Shown: piece after piece, positions 15,087 to 24,919 of the stretch
Numbering within the stretch: position 1 is the stretch's first letter
How the letters are laid out: each line of letters opens with the position of its first letter
Source: an uncultured Lentisphaeria bacterium
GTDB taxonomy: Bacteria; Verrucomicrobiota; Lentisphaeria; Victivallales; UBA1829
Assembly: GCA_949282305.1 (NCBI GenBank)
Contig: CASDPB010000131.1
Span: forward strand, 1-64,000
Direction of reading: 5' to 3'
DNA length: 64,000 nt
The notes under the pieces: model-generated
What the model saw: only the letters and a program-made list of their open reading frames with translations
Databases searched by the model: none
Told to the model about the DNA's origin: nothing
Position numbers and translations under genes: made by a program

Positions 15087-15710
15087 TCAGAGGATTTTGA
15101 TCAGTTCAACGTCAAAAATGAGAGCGGCGCATGGCGGAATGACATTGCCTGCACCGCGTTCGCCATAGGCAAGACTTGCCGGAATGAACAGGCGGTATCT
15201 GGAACCTTCACGCATAAGCTGAAGTGCCTCCGTCCAGCCGGGAATCACCTGCGTCAGCATAAATTCAGCCGGCTGTCCGCGTTCGACGGAACTGTCGAAT
15301 ACTGTGCCGTCGAGGAGTTTTCCCGTGTAATGCACACGCACCTTCTGGTCCTTTGCCGGTCTGGCGCCCGTGCCTTCGGTGATGACCTGATACTGAAGAC
15401 CGCTCGCCGTAACCTTGACGCCGTCCTTTTTTGCATTGGCTTCCAGAAATTCCTTCTCCGCCTTGGAGTTGCCCTCCGCCATCTTCTTCATCTGGTTCTG
15501 ACCCGCCTGCTGCATCTGCGCCTGCAGTTCATGCATGGCTTTCGCATATTCTTCGGGAGGGAGCCCGGGAGTTCCCGCAAGGCAGTCCCGGAGTCCTTCG
15601 AGCACGAGCTCAGGCTTGACCGGGAGCGGAGATTTGAGCACATATTCTCCGACATTGATTCCCATCGCATAGCTCATTTTTTCCATGTCGGTTGCAAATG
15701 TTCTTGCCAT
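15087..15710 (-). CDS. FKBP-type peptidyl-prolyl isomerase (Mip/FklB-like)
   Basis: A protein of 207 residues with an N-terminal FKBP_N dimerisation region (residues 1-100, ending in a long Gln/Lys-rich helix) and a C-terminal FKBP domain. The latter has SGLQYQVITEGTGARP, VRVHYTGKLLDGTVFDSS, VIPGWTEALQLM and IPASLAYGERGAGNVIPP, the usual active-site set. It speeds cis-trans proline isomerisation and may act as a chaperone. There is no signal peptide, so unlike many Mip proteins it should be cytoplasmic. It appears monocistronic, with its own terminator. Confidence 0.93.
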   Translation of the reverse strand: MARTFATDMEKMSYAMGINVGEYVLKSPLPVKPELVLEGLRDCLAGTPGLPPEEYAKAMHELQAQMQQAGQNQMKKMAEGNSKAEKEFLEANAKKDGVKVTASGLQYQVITEGTGARPAKDQKVRVHYTGKLLDGTVFDSSVERGQPAEFMLTQVIPGWTEALQLMREGSRYRLFIPASLAYGERGAGNVIPPCAALIFDVELIKIL

Positions 15711-15921
15711 AGTAAAATACCGTTTCCGTTTGTGTCCGGCGTGTCCGTCTGCCCCGGATGGACATCCGGAACCGCCGGTTTTATCCGGATAGTATATCCT
15801 TGTTTCCCGGGATAATCAAGGGGCGTTCGGGATTCTTTCCTGAAAAAGTCCCTGAACTTCGGTTCCCGCGGACTTTCAGTCCGTTCTGCCTATTGCCGAT
15901 GACGGCCGCCGTGAGAAAAAT

Positions 15922-16320
15922 TCATTTCTCGAAGAAGAAACCGGTAATCTGGAGCTTGGCGACCAGTTTGTTTTCTTCATTCCGGATTTCGACATCCACC
16001 ACGCAGGAACGTCTGCCCTTGCTGACTTCACGCGCTGTGGCGCGCAGAGTGTTTCCCGTTCCCGGACGGATGAACGAGACCGCCGCGCTCATGGCGATGC
16101 ACTTGTCCCCGTAGGAGTTGGCGGCTCCCGCGAAAGCCATGTCCGCGAGGGTGAACAACGCTCCGCCCTGAACCGTGCGGACTGCGTTGTAGGAGTGTTC
16201 CGTCACCTTCATGACTGCTTCCGCATAGCCGAGCTTCACGACTTCCAGAGTCATATTGTTCGCTTTGCAGAAGGTATCGTTTTCATTGACATATTGTCTT
16301 ACCTGTTCAAAAAAATCCAT
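15922..16320 (-). CDS. PaaI-type hotdog thioesterase
   Basis: A protein of 132 residues with the PaaI hotdog pattern. A long N-terminal region leads to HSYNAVRTVQGGALFTLADMAFAGAAN, with the catalytic acid in LAD and the long hotdog helix. Strands AMSAAVSFIRPG, LRATAREVSKGRRSCVVDVEI and KLVAKLQITGFF complete the fold. It should hydrolyse acyl- or aryl-CoA thioesters. One oddity is that the usual HGG motif reads QGG, which may alter activity. A terminator-like hairpin of purM lies upstream, so it probably has its own promoter. Confidence 0.9.
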   Translation of the reverse strand: MDFFEQVRQYVNENDTFCKANNMTLEVVKLGYAEAVMKVTEHSYNAVRTVQGGALFTLADMAFAGAANSYGDKCIAMSAAVSFIRPGTGNTLRATAREVSKGRRSCVVDVEIRNEENKLVAKLQITGFFFEK

Positions 16321-16504
16321 AAGCTGCCTCCTTTTGTCTTCAATGGTTCATTTTCAGGTAACATAACAGAGAAAATGCAAAAAACAATCCCCGGACTGTT
16401 TCGGCGCGGACATATCTTTTTCTGTTCCGCTTCCTGCGTTTTTTCATTCAGACAGACCGGATTCGATCGCTCGCCGCCCTGCATCGGGGATGTTCATCTT
16501 CTGA

Positions 16505-16539
16505 TAAAAAATGCAGATGCTCCGGAGAACATCTGCATG
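16505..16539 (-). terminator. Probable terminator of purM
   Basis: On the minus strand ATGCAGATG pairs with CATCTGCAT across a short loop and is followed by TTTTTT. A second hairpin (TTCCTG/CAGGAA, 16562-16585) lies between it and the purM stop without a T-run. Confidence 0.7.
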
Positions 16540-16593
16540 AAATGAACTTTGTGAAAACGCCGTTCCTGTGCCGCGGCAGGAACAGGTTTCGCC

Positions 16594-17649
16594 TTATTTT
16601 ACATGGGATTTGCCGCTTCCGGCAACGACTTCTCCGCAGACGAATGCGTCGAATCCGGCTTCCCGGCAGAGCCTGAGTGCCTCCGCCTGATCCGCTTCCG
16701 GGACGAAGAACACCATGCCGACGCCCATATTGAAGACGCGGAACGCTTCGGAGTCTTCGATGTTGCCCTCTTCGACGATCAGTTTGAAAATCGGAGGCGG
16801 ATTCTTGATGGTATCCTTATGGAAGACCGCATCCACATCTTTCGGCAGGATGCGGGGAACGTTGTCATAAAGCCCGCCGCCCGTGATGTGCGCGACGCCG
16901 TCAAGGGAGACGTCGGAATCCATGAGGCTCCTGACTGCTTTCCAGTAGCAGGTGTGCGGCTTGAGAAGCGCTTCGCCGATGGTTTCGCCGTTCAGTTCCC
17001 GGAGCCGTGAGGAGACCTCATAGCGGCGCATGGTGAAGAGAACACGTCTTGCAAGGCTGAAACCGTTGGTGTGAAGACCGTTGGAGGGCAGGGCGATTGC
17101 GACGTGTCCCGGACGGATCTTCTCCCCCGTGATGATGCGGTCTTTTTCAACCATGCCCGTGATGACTCCGACCAGATCGAAATCCTCGCCGTACATGCCG
17201 GGCATTTCCGCGGTTTCACCGCCGAGAATCGCGCAGCCGACCTCTTTGCAGGCGTCCGCAATTCCCCCGACCACTTCCTCGTAAAGCGGGCTCCGGAGCT
17301 TTCCGATGCCGATATAGTCAAGGAAATAAACGGGTTCCGCACCCTGCACGGAGATGTCGTTGACGCAGTGATTGACAATATCGTGTCCGACGGTATTGTA
17401 TTTGTGCATCATGGCGGCGACCATCAGTTTGGTTCCGACACCATCGATGCTGGCGACCATGACCGGATTTTTCCATTTTGCGAGATCAATCTGGAAGAGT
17501 CCGCCGAATCCTCCGATGGGAGCGAGCATTTCCGGGCGCTTTGCAGCGGCGAATTTCGGTTTAAGGCGCTTCAGAAGATCTGTTGCCAAATCGATATCTA
17601 CTCCGGCGCTCTTATAGGTTGAGTGCCCGTTTCCGCTGCTGTGTGTCAT
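16594..17649 (-). CDS. purM: Phosphoribosylformylglycinamidine cyclo-ligase
   Basis: PurM closes the imidazole ring of AIR from FGAM with ATP, the fifth step of purine synthesis, in the cytoplasm. The 351-residue protein has the diagnostic YKSAGVDIDLATDLL start, GGFGGLFQ, SIDGVGTKLMVA, HCVNDISVQGAEPVYFLDY, GGETAEMPGMY and the ITGGGLYDNVPRI block. Length is normal. No other pur gene is adjacent. The upstream region to 17825 is about 175 bases, with a divergent hydrolase gene. Confidence 0.97.
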   Translation of the reverse strand: MTHSSGNGHSTYKSAGVDIDLATDLLKRLKPKFAAAKRPEMLAPIGGFGGLFQIDLAKWKNPVMVASIDGVGTKLMVAAMMHKYNTVGHDIVNHCVNDISVQGAEPVYFLDYIGIGKLRSPLYEEVVGGIADACKEVGCAILGGETAEMPGMYGEDFDLVGVITGMVEKDRIITGEKIRPGHVAIALPSNGLHTNGFSLARRVLFTMRRYEVSSRLRELNGETIGEALLKPHTCYWKAVRSLMDSDVSLDGVAHITGGGLYDNVPRILPKDVDAVFHKDTIKNPPPIFKLIVEEGNIEDSEAFRVFNMGVGMVFFVPEADQAEALRLCREAGFDAFVCGEVVAGSGKSHVK

Positions 17650-17824
17650 ACTTTACTCCATATATAATTGATCTTTTGTTTCGACTCGTCCCATAATATA
17701 ACATAAGAATCTGAAAGTTCAGCCCCGCGGAGAAGTTTTTTTGCAAATAATCTGCTGTTTCCGGGGTTGCGGGGAGAGATTTTGCCGTTTATATTATGCG
17801 GAGAAATATTTTCGGGGAGACGCC

Positions 17825-18529
17825 ATGCCTTCTGCAGCAGGAGAAATCAAACGCTTTGCACCGCCGTCGGGGCATCATGCCGCCGCCGGACATGTGATTC
17901 TCGTGCACGGACTTCTGATGTCCGGGCATATCATGCGCCCGATTGCAAAATTCCTTGCGAAGCAGGGGTTTACTTCGATTCTTTACGACTATCCCACGCG
18001 GCGGGCGACGGTTGACGAGCATGGGGCACGGTTTGCCGCATTCATCGAAACGGAGATTTCACGTCTGCCCCGCTCCTCCGGAAAACTTCATTTCGTGACG
18101 CACAGCATGGGCGGGCTTCTGCTCCGTTCGGCACTTTCCAGGCTTTCCCCCGCGGCATGTGCGGACATCGGCAGGATCGTGATGATCGCACCGCCGAACA
18201 AAGGTTCCGATGTGGCGGAATATGTTCTGAGAAATCTTTCCTTTGCCGGAAGAATCGTGAAATGTCTGCCGGATCTCTCTTCCGTTCCGCATTCCTTTGC
18301 AAACGTTTTTCCCGAGCCGGACCGCCGGTTCGAGATCGGCATCATCGGCGGGAAATACGATCTGGACGTCAGGGAGTCCAGCACTCATCTGACGCATGAA
18401 CGGGATCACCTGATGCTGCCTCACGCTCATACGACGCTGCTGTTTTCACGGCGGACGGCGGAACAGACGCGGCATTTCATTGTTTATGGCGAATTTGAAC
18501 ATGTCGAAACGCAAAAAGGAGAAAAGTGA
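17825..18529 (+). CDS. Alpha/beta-hydrolase, lipase or PGAP1-like
   Basis: A protein of 234 residues with the alpha/beta-hydrolase core: HVILVHGLLMSG holding the oxyanion site, then LHFVTHSMGGLLLRSAL with the nucleophilic serine in the GxSxG-like HSMGG, and a late His in LMLPHAHT. It resembles short lipase or esterase proteins that act on acylglycerols or lipid anchors; the substrate is not known. No signal peptide is seen. The ATG at 17825 has a GGGGAG site. It overlaps the GNAT gene by four bases, so the two form an operon. Confidence 0.85.
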   Translation: MPSAAGEIKRFAPPSGHHAAAGHVILVHGLLMSGHIMRPIAKFLAKQGFTSILYDYPTRRATVDEHGARFAAFIETEISRLPRSSGKLHFVTHSMGGLLLRSALSRLSPAACADIGRIVMIAPPNKGSDVAEYVLRNLSFAGRIVKCLPDLSSVPHSFANVFPEPDRRFEIGIIGGKYDLDVRESSTHLTHERDHLMLPHAHTTLLFSRRTAEQTRHFIVYGEFEHVETQKGEK

Positions 18530-19380
18530 GGATGTCCGAGATTGCAGTTGTTCGTGCCGCCGACCCGGAGGCGCTGTTTGAACTTGCCGGTACGGTCGGC
18601 TGGAATCAGACGCTCAGGGACTGCCGGGAGATGCTTCTTGCGCCCGCTGCCACGGGGGTGTTTGCCGTGCATGAGGGACGTGTGATCGGTTCTGCCGCGG
18701 CAATGGTCTATGAAGGCGATCAGGTGGGATACATCAATATGGTGATTGTCCGGGAGGCCTACCGCCGGCGGGGAATCGCCACGATGATGCTGAGAAGACT
18801 CATGGAGATTCTGAAGAACTGTCATACGCTCCGTCTCTACGCGACAAAAACCGGAAGCTATGTCTATGAAAGACTTGGCTTCAAGACATACGCGACGCTC
18901 CACAAATTCGGCGCGGATGACTATCGCTGTCCGCCGGTATGTGACAGCCGGGTGGCTCCGCTGCTGCGGGAAGACCTTGCGGAGGCTGTCGCGCTGGACA
19001 AGCGGAGCTTCGGACTGGAACGCGGCGCGATGCTGTCCTATTTTTACGAACGTCATCCGGAGCTCTCCTTCAAGATCATGGACGGAAAGAAGATGACGGG
19101 ATTCACAATCGGGCGGATCGGGCCTGTGTCGCGTCAGGCGGGCGCCGTCACGGCGGCGAACGAGGAGGACGCACTGCTGCTGTTTGACGCTGTGGCGCGC
19201 TGCGGTGAACCTTCCCCGCGTGTTCTTCTGGTTGCGTTTGACAGTCAGACACGCCTGATTGAGCTGATGGCGGAGAAAGGCATTTCCCCTGCGACGGAAC
19301 TTGTCGCGATGGATTACGGTGAACCCGGTCCTCTCCCCGCCGGCAACTACTATGGCGTCCTCGGCGGCGATTTCGGATGA
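18526..19380 (+). CDS. GNAT-family N-acetyltransferase
   Basis: A protein of 284 residues. The N-terminal half (residues 1-135) is a standard GNAT fold with YINMVIVREAYRRRGIATMMLRRLM, where RRRGIA is the acetyl-CoA pyrophosphate loop, then LYATKTGSYVYERLGF. The C-terminal half (about 140-284) resembles the second half of two-domain GNAT proteins and contains GFTIGRIGPVSRQAGAV, another acetyl-CoA-type region. The substrate is unknown. It begins with GTG overlapping the hydrolase stop (GTGA); an in-frame ATG lies two codons later and an AAGGAGA site serves both. Confidence 0.88.
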   Translation: MRMSEIAVVRAADPEALFELAGTVGWNQTLRDCREMLLAPAATGVFAVHEGRVIGSAAAMVYEGDQVGYINMVIVREAYRRRGIATMMLRRLMEILKNCHTLRLYATKTGSYVYERLGFKTYATLHKFGADDYRCPPVCDSRVAPLLREDLAEAVALDKRSFGLERGAMLSYFYERHPELSFKIMDGKKMTGFTIGRIGPVSRQAGAVTAANEEDALLLFDAVARCGEPSPRVLLVAFDSQTRLIELMAEKGISPATELVAMDYGEPGPLPAGNYYGVLGGDFG

Positions 19381-19470
19381 GTCCTTATTCTTCGTGAAGA
19401 AACTCTGTTTCACGCATGGAAGCGTTCCGGATTTTCCGCATTCCATAAACCTTCTCGGCATGAGAGGGAT

Positions 19471-20538
19471 TCATGAAGGATGCGGGCATTCTCTGTCTGC
19501 GCTTCTCAGCTTTTCTGCGGTTTCGCGGATCAGCTGTTCCGTTTCCTCCCAGCCGATGCACGGATCGGTAATGGACAGCTCCGGGGAGGGCGTGACGCCC
19601 GCCTGAAGTTTCTGGCAGCCTTCCCGGAACCAGCTTTCCATCATGACGCCGGCAATCGCCTTTTCTCCGTCGCGGCATTGCCGGATCACGTCCCGGAGCA
19701 CAATATGCTGCTTTCGCGGATCTTTGCCTGAATTCGCATGACTGCAATCGATCACGATGCGTTCCGGCAGATTTGCTTTCCTCAGGCGCTCTTTCAGGTC
19801 GGAAACACGGACTGCGTCATAGTTCGGACCGCTGTTTCCTCCTCGCAGGACAACGTGGCAGTAAGGATTTCCCTTTGTGCGGAAAATGCCCGTGTGCCCG
19901 TTTTCCATAGTGCCGATGAAGCTGTGCGGGGAACGTGCCGTTGCGACCGCGTCGATCGCCGTCTGGAAATCGCCGTCCGTCGAGTTCTTGAACCCGACCG
20001 CCATCGGCAGGCCGCTGGCAAGCTGACGGTGTGTCGGCGCCTCGGTTGTACGTGCGCCGATTGCCGCCCAGGTGATCGTGTCCTCCAGATACGCCGAAAT
20101 GACCGGGTCAAGCATTTCCGTTGCGGCGGGCAGTCCCAGTTCTGCGATTTTCAGCAAAAGACGGCGTGCCATGACAATGCCTTTTTCGATATTGTATTCG
20201 CCGTTTAGATCGGGATCGTAGATGAGCCCTTTCCAGCCCAGCGTCGTGCGCGGTTTTTCAAAGTAGACGCGCATGATGACCATGAAACGGTCCCTGACTT
20301 CATCGCCAAGCGCTTTGAGCCGTCCGGCATAGCGCAGAGCCGCATCGGGGTCATGGATCGAACACGGCCCCGCGATCATCAGCAGACGGTCTGATCGCCC
20401 GCGGAGGATGTCGAACACGGAACGCCGCGCCGCGTCGATCATCTTTGCAGACTCCGGCGGAAGGGGCAGTTCCGTGAAGACTGTTCCCGGCGACGTCAGC
20501 ATGGCGCGCTCCGCGATATTGGCATTGTCATTCAACAT
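19471..20538 (-). CDS. aroF: 3-deoxy-7-phosphoheptulonate synthase (class I)
   Basis: This enzyme condenses PEP and erythrose 4-phosphate into DAHP, the entry step of aromatic amino acid synthesis. The 355-residue protein has LLMIAGPCSIHDPD, MRVYFEKPRTTLGWKGLIYDP, GARTTEAPTHRQLASGLPMAVGFKN and VIDCSHANSGKDPRKQ, all typical of the AroFGH type. It is the last gene of the trp operon and overlaps trpA by 11 bases. Having DAHP synthase under the same leader as trp suggests that this isozyme supplies chorismate when tryptophan is scarce. The isozyme letter is by analogy only. Confidence 0.95.
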   Translation of the reverse strand: MLNDNANIAERAMLTSPGTVFTELPLPPESAKMIDAARRSVFDILRGRSDRLLMIAGPCSIHDPDAALRYAGRLKALGDEVRDRFMVIMRVYFEKPRTTLGWKGLIYDPDLNGEYNIEKGIVMARRLLLKIAELGLPAATEMLDPVISAYLEDTITWAAIGARTTEAPTHRQLASGLPMAVGFKNSTDGDFQTAIDAVATARSPHSFIGTMENGHTGIFRTKGNPYCHVVLRGGNSGPNYDAVRVSDLKERLRKANLPERIVIDCSHANSGKDPRKQHIVLRDVIRQCRDGEKAIAGVMMESWFREGCQKLQAGVTPSPELSITDPCIGWEETEQLIRETAEKLRSADRECPHPS

Positions 20539-21334
20539 CGGAAACGCTGTGTGCCAGGGTGGTTACAAGAGTGGCGACTTTTTCCATACGTTCGGGGACT
20601 GTTTCTTCTCCGAACATCGGATGAATCGCCGCGGAGCCGACCACCACGCCGTCGGCATGTTCTGCCGCCGCGCGTGCCGCCTCCTCCGTCGAGATGCCGA
20701 AACCGGCGACGACGGGTACGGGAGAAAGCGAACGGAGCTCTGCCAGGCGTTCCGCAAGCTCCGGAGGAAGTTTCGAGCGTTCGCCGGTTACGCCGCGCAC
20801 CATGACATAGTAGACGAACCCTGTTGCGTCGCGCATGATTGTTTCAGCGCGGGCAAGCCCGGTTGTCGGAGAGACCAGCGGAATCAGATGCAGATGGTGT
20901 TTCGCGCAGAGCGGCTTGAGCTCCGCACTTTCCTCGCAAGGCACGTCGACTGCCAGAATGCCGTCCACGCCGATCTGTTCCAGCTTCGCCGTGAGCGCCT
21001 CCAGTCCGTAGTTCATCATGACGTTGAAGTAGCTGAACAGGATCAGTCCGGTGTCGGGGTATTTTGCGCGGATGCGCTGTGCCATTGCGAGGATTTTTTT
21101 CAGCGTGATGCCGTTTTTCAAGGCAATCTGCGACGCTTTCTGGATCATGACGCCGTCCGCAATCGGATCGGAAAACGGCACACCGAGTTCGATGATGTCG
21201 GCGCCCGCCTCGATGCTTTTCCCGATCAGTTCCTCGCTGTTTTTTTCATCGGGGAAACCGCAGCTGTTGAAAATGATCAGCGCCTTGCGTTTTTCATCCC
21301 TGCATTTTCTGAATATTTTCTGAATCCTGTCCAT
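20528..21334 (-). CDS. trpA: Tryptophan synthase alpha subunit
   Basis: TrpA cleaves indole-3-glycerol phosphate to indole, passed through a tunnel to TrpB. The 268-residue protein starts at MDRIQKIFRKC (21334), as usual for the family; longer starts read through trpB. Motifs are ELGVPFSDPIADG with the catalytic acid pair region, GILAVDVPCEES, LVSPTT, GFVYYVMVRGVTG and VVAGFGIST. One base separates it from trpB and it overlaps aroF, so the unit is tightly coupled. Confidence 0.97.
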   Translation of the reverse strand: MDRIQKIFRKCRDEKRKALIIFNSCGFPDEKNSEELIGKSIEAGADIIELGVPFSDPIADGVMIQKASQIALKNGITLKKILAMAQRIRAKYPDTGLILFSYFNVMMNYGLEALTAKLEQIGVDGILAVDVPCEESAELKPLCAKHHLHLIPLVSPTTGLARAETIMRDATGFVYYVMVRGVTGERSKLPPELAERLAELRSLSPVPVVAGFGISTEEAARAAAEHADGVVVGSAAIHPMFGEETVPERMEKVATLVTTLAHSVSDVE

Positions 21335-21335
21335 G

Positions 21336-22520
21336 TTATCTGCCTTTCCCGTTGAGCTGTTTGTATTGTCTGACGCTGTCCATGTCCTTGTCGCCGCGTC
21401 CGGAGATGTTGATGATGATGACATCGTCCTTTGTATAGTTCCTTGCATTTTTGATGCCCTGTGCCACGGCGTGCGAAGATTCCAGAGCGGGAATGATCCC
21501 CTCAAGACGTGAAAGAGTGTCGAAGGCGTCAATCGCCTCGTCGTCGTTGATCGCGACATACTGCGCCCGCCCGTTGTCCGCCATGAAACTGTGTTCCGGT
21601 CCTACGCCGGGATAGTCGAGTCCCGCGGAAACGGAATGTGTTTCGAGGACCTGCCCGTCTTCATCCTGGAGCAGATAGGTTTTGCATCCGTGAAGGACGC
21701 CGAGGCGTCCGCCGCAGATGCTTGCCGCGTGTTTTCCGGTTTCGATCCCGCATCCTCCGGCTTCGACTCCGGTCAGCTTTACTGTCGGGTCCTCAATGAA
21801 TCCGGCGAAAATTCCCATGGCGTTGCTGCCGCCGCCGACACAGGCGATAACCTCATTCGGGAGCTTTCCGGTTTTTTCAAGGCATTGTTTGCGCGCCTCT
21901 TTTCCGATCACGGCCTGGAAGTCGCGGACAATTGCCGGATACGGATGCGGTCCTGCGACCGTGCCGATGATATAGAACGTGTCGTCGCATCGCGCAGTCC
22001 ATTCCCGGATCGCTTCATTCATGGCGTCCTTGAGCGTGGCGGAGCCGTCCGTGATTGACCGCACTTTTGCACCGAGCACTTCCATGCGTTCGACATTCGC
22101 CGCCTGCCGTTTCACGTCAAGTGCGCCCATGAAGACTTCGCATTCAAGCCCGAACAGCGCCGCGACTGTCGCGGTCGCCACGCCGTGCATCCCCGCTCCG
22201 GTTTCCGCGATGACGCGCTTTTTGCCCATGCGCCGCGCGAGCAGCGCCTGTCCGATGGTATTGTTGACCTTGTGCGCTCCGGTATGGTTCAGATCCTCGC
22301 GCTTGAGATAGATTCGCGCCCCGCCGCAGAACTCCGTAAGACGTTTTGCAAAATAAAGCGGAGATTCGCGTCCGACGTAATCCTCCAGCAGTTCCTTGAG
22401 TTCCGCCTGAAATGCGGGATCGTGTTTCGCCTTTTCGTATTCCCGTTCCAGCTGATGCAGAGTTTCCATCAGGGTCTCCGATACATACTGTCCGCCGTAA
22501 ATGCCGTAATGGCTGTTCAT
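21336..22520 (-). CDS. trpB: Tryptophan synthase beta subunit
   Basis: TrpB joins indole and serine with pyridoxal phosphate. The 394-residue protein shows [16 protein letters not shown] with the PLP lysine, the [25 protein letters not shown] block, and the phosphate-binding [10 protein letters not shown]. These are TrpB1-type features, consistent with a TrpA partner encoded next. The gene overlaps trpF by four bases (ATGA). Nothing unusual is seen in length or motifs. Confidence 0.98.
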   Translation of the reverse strand: MNSHYGIYGGQYVSETLMETLHQLEREYEKAKHDPAFQAELKELLEDYVGRESPLYFAKRLTEFCGGARIYLKREDLNHTGAHKVNNTIGQALLARRMGKKRVIAETGAGMHGVATATVAALFGLECEVFMGALDVKRQAANVERMEVLGAKVRSITDGSATLKDAMNEAIREWTARCDDTFYIIGTVAGPHPYPAIVRDFQAVIGKEARKQCLEKTGKLPNEVIACVGGGSNAMGIFAGFIEDPTVKLTGVEAGGCGIETGKHAASICGGRLGVLHGCKTYLLQDEDGQVLETHSVSAGLDYPGVGPEHSFMADNGRAQYVAINDDEAIDAFDTLSRLEGIIPALESSHAVAQGIKNARNYTKDDVIIINISGRGDKDMDSVRQYKQLNGKGR

Positions 22521-23128
22521 AGTGTCGCTCCTTTCATATTTTTAAACAACTGTATTATTTTTTCCTTTGACTTGATTCCGGCGCTTTCCTCGACGCCGCT
22601 TGCGAGGTCGAGCCCCGCGGGATTCACTTTCCGGAGAGCTTCCGCCGCGTTTCCGGGAGAAATTCCCCCTGCCAGCATGACCTGTTTCCGCCCTGCCAGT
22701 TCCGCCGCCAGCTCCCAGGAACTGAGCACGCCGGAACCGCCCGCCTCGGCATCCGCAACGATCCGTTCCGCAGGATAGGATACATAGAAATCCACATCCG
22801 CATGGCTTTTCAGATGCGCGGCTTTCCATACAGTGAGCCCGCGCAGACTTCGCGCGAACTCCGCACTCTCTCCTCCGTGGAGCTGGACGACATCCAAGCC
22901 GCCCGTTTTCACCGTTGAAAAGATGAATTCCTTTGCAGCATTCACAAACACGCCGACCTTTTTTACGCGCTTCGGCAGATCCCGTGTCAAAACCGCAAGC
23001 TGTTCCGGCGTAACATGGCGCGGAGAAAAGTCCGCAAGGACGAATCCCACGTAATCCGCTCCCGCCTCCACTGCCGTTTCGACGTCTTCACGCCGTGTGA
23101 GTCCGCATATCTTGACTTCGTATTTCAT
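22517..23128 (-). CDS. trpF: Phosphoribosylanthranilate isomerase
   Basis: TrpF carries out the Amadori rearrangement of phosphoribosylanthranilate to CdRP. The 203-residue barrel has the catalytic cysteine in [17 protein letters not shown], the catalytic aspartate region near SSWELAAEL, and phosphate-binding [15 protein letters not shown]. It is separate from trpC rather than fused as in enteric bacteria. It overlaps trpC and trpB by four bases on each side. Confidence 0.97.
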   Translation of the reverse strand: MKYEVKICGLTRREDVETAVEAGADYVGFVLADFSPRHVTPEQLAVLTRDLPKRVKKVGVFVNAAKEFIFSTVKTGGLDVVQLHGGESAEFARSLRGLTVWKAAHLKSHADVDFYVSYPAERIVADAEAGGSGVLSSWELAAELAGRKQVMLAGGISPGNAAEALRKVNPAGLDLASGVEESAGIKSKEKIIQLFKNMKGATL

Positions 23129-23907
23129 CCGATCAGCTCCCGGAGTTTTTCGCCCGGATGTTCCGCGCGCATCAAGGTCTCGCCGATCAGGAATCCGGCT
23201 GCGCCGACACTTTGAAGGCGTGCAATGTCCTCATGGGAACGGATGGCGCTTTCCGCAATCGGAAAGCGATCACGCGGGATCATTTGGATTAATTGATACG
23301 TTCGTTCCAGATCCGTTTCAAACGTGCGCAGATCGCGCGCATTGATTCCGATGAGGGGAATTTCCGGGCAATCCAGAAGAATTTCCAGTTCCGCTTCCGT
23401 GTGTGCCTCGCCCAGCACCGCCATGCCGAGCCCGGACGCAATCTCTACAAATTCCCGAATCTCCTCTTTCTTCAGCATGGCGGCAATCAGAAGAACCGCA
23501 TCGGCGCCGTTCGCGCGCGCTTCGTAAATCTGGTAGGCATCAAAGATGAAATCTTTGCGCAGAACCGGAATCGAAACCGCCGCGCTGACTTCACGCAGAT
23601 AATCCAGGCTGCCGAGAAAATAGTTGCGCTCCGTCAATACGGAAAACGCGGCGGCTCCGGCGTTTTCAAGCTCGTGCGCAAGTTCCATATAGCGGAAGTC
23701 CCCGCGGATCACTCCCTTTGACGGCGAGGCTTTTTTCAGTTCCGTGATGACATTGGTCCTGCTTCTGTCTTGAAACGCCTGTACAAAATTTTTCGGAGCC
23801 CGGGCATTTTCCGCGCGATTTTTCATCTCCGGGAGCGGGATATTCCGCTTTGCCGCCTCCAGAGCCGGTTTCATGTCCGCCGTGATCTGTTCCAGAATCC
23901 TACTCAT
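23125..23907 (-). CDS. trpC: Indole-3-glycerol phosphate synthase
   Basis: TrpC decarboxylates and closes CdRP to indole-3-glycerol phosphate. The 260-residue protein has the lysine and glutamate motifs ITELKKASPSKGVI and FSVLTERNYFLGS, then PVLRKDFIFDAYQIYEARANGADAVLLI, LIGINARDLRTFETD and PIAESAIRSHEDI, all standard. It overlaps trpD by eight bases and trpF by four. Confidence 0.98.
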   Translation of the reverse strand: MSRILEQITADMKPALEAAKRNIPLPEMKNRAENARAPKNFVQAFQDRSRTNVITELKKASPSKGVIRGDFRYMELAHELENAGAAAFSVLTERNYFLGSLDYLREVSAAVSIPVLRKDFIFDAYQIYEARANGADAVLLIAAMLKKEEIREFVEIASGLGMAVLGEAHTEAELEILLDCPEIPLIGINARDLRTFETDLERTYQLIQMIPRDRFPIAESAIRSHEDIARLQSVGAAGFLIGETLMRAEHPGEKLRELIG

Positions 23908-24916
23908 CGCGGCTCTCCCGGATCAGAATGTTGAGCTTTTCAAACGCTCTGCCGCTGTCTATGGATTCTTCCGCCAGCTTCATGCCTTCCTGAAGCGTGG
24001 CGGCTTTTCCGCCGACATAGATTGTGGCGCCTGCGTTCAGAAGGACTGCCGCGCGCGGTGCGCCGTGATCTCTGCCGGTCAGAATGTCCAGCAGGATTTT
24101 TGCGTTGCGTTTCGCATCGCCTCCGGCAATTTCCGAACGGTCGAAGGTATTGCCGAGAAGCATCTCCGGATAGAGTTCGTAACTGGTGATCGCACCGTTC
24201 CTGAGTTCGGAAACGCGGGTCGGTTCGCAGCAGCTTATCTCGTCAAGACCGTCATGCCCATGCACGACCATGGCATGTTTCGCCCCGAGTTCCCTGAGTG
24301 TTCCCGCGAACAGTTCGGTCAGCTTTGCATCGTAGACTCCAAGCACAATGGACTGTGCTCCCGCCGGATTGCAGAGCGGTCCGAGCATGTTGAAGATCGT
24401 GCGTATTTTGAGTTCCCGCCGGAGAACTCCGACGGAACCGAGAACCGGGTGCATCTTCTGGGCGAACAGAAAGCCGATCCCGTGATTCTGAATGCAGTTT
24501 TCCATGACGGCGGGTTCGACGTTGAGGTTGAATCCGAGTTCCGCAAGCACATCCGCCGCGCCGCATTTGCCGGAGACCGCGCGGTTGCCGTGTTTTGCAA
24601 TCGGGACACCTGCGCCAGCGGCGACCATTGCCGAAGTCGTGGAGATGTTGAAGGAGATTCCGCCGTCGCCGCCCGTTCCGACCACGTCGACCACGTCCGT
24701 GCCGCCGCAGTCGATGAATGCCGCGTGACGGCGGAGCATCCGCGCGCCGCCCGTCAGCTCGGAAAGGCTTTCCCCTTTCATGCGCAGAGCCGCCAGCAGT
24801 GCGCCGGACTGAGCGCAGGAAACATTGTCCCCGGCGATCAGCCCGAGCGCTTTTTCCATTTGACCGCTTGTGAGGTCATGCCCCGCAAGCACTTTGTTCA
24901 GATAGGGAGTCAGCAT
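23900..24916 (-). CDS. trpD: Anthranilate phosphoribosyltransferase
   Basis: TrpD transfers phosphoribose from PRPP to anthranilate. The 338-residue protein shows the PRPP loop VVGTGGDGGISFNISTTSA, IAKHGNRAVSGKCGAADVL and HPVLGSVGVLRRELKIRTIFNMLGPLCNP. It is a stand-alone TrpD, not fused to TrpG. Three bases separate it from trpG and it overlaps trpC, so it is inside the same transcript. Confidence 0.98.
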   Translation of the reverse strand: MLTPYLNKVLAGHDLTSGQMEKALGLIAGDNVSCAQSGALLAALRMKGESLSELTGGARMLRRHAAFIDCGGTDVVDVVGTGGDGGISFNISTTSAMVAAGAGVPIAKHGNRAVSGKCGAADVLAELGFNLNVEPAVMENCIQNHGIGFLFAQKMHPVLGSVGVLRRELKIRTIFNMLGPLCNPAGAQSIVLGVYDAKLTELFAGTLRELGAKHAMVVHGHDGLDEISCCEPTRVSELRNGAITSYELYPEMLLGNTFDRSEIAGGDAKRNAKILLDILTGRDHGAPRAAVLLNAGATIYVGGKAATLQEGMKLAEESIDSGRAFEKLNILIRESRDE

Positions 24917-24919
24917 GGC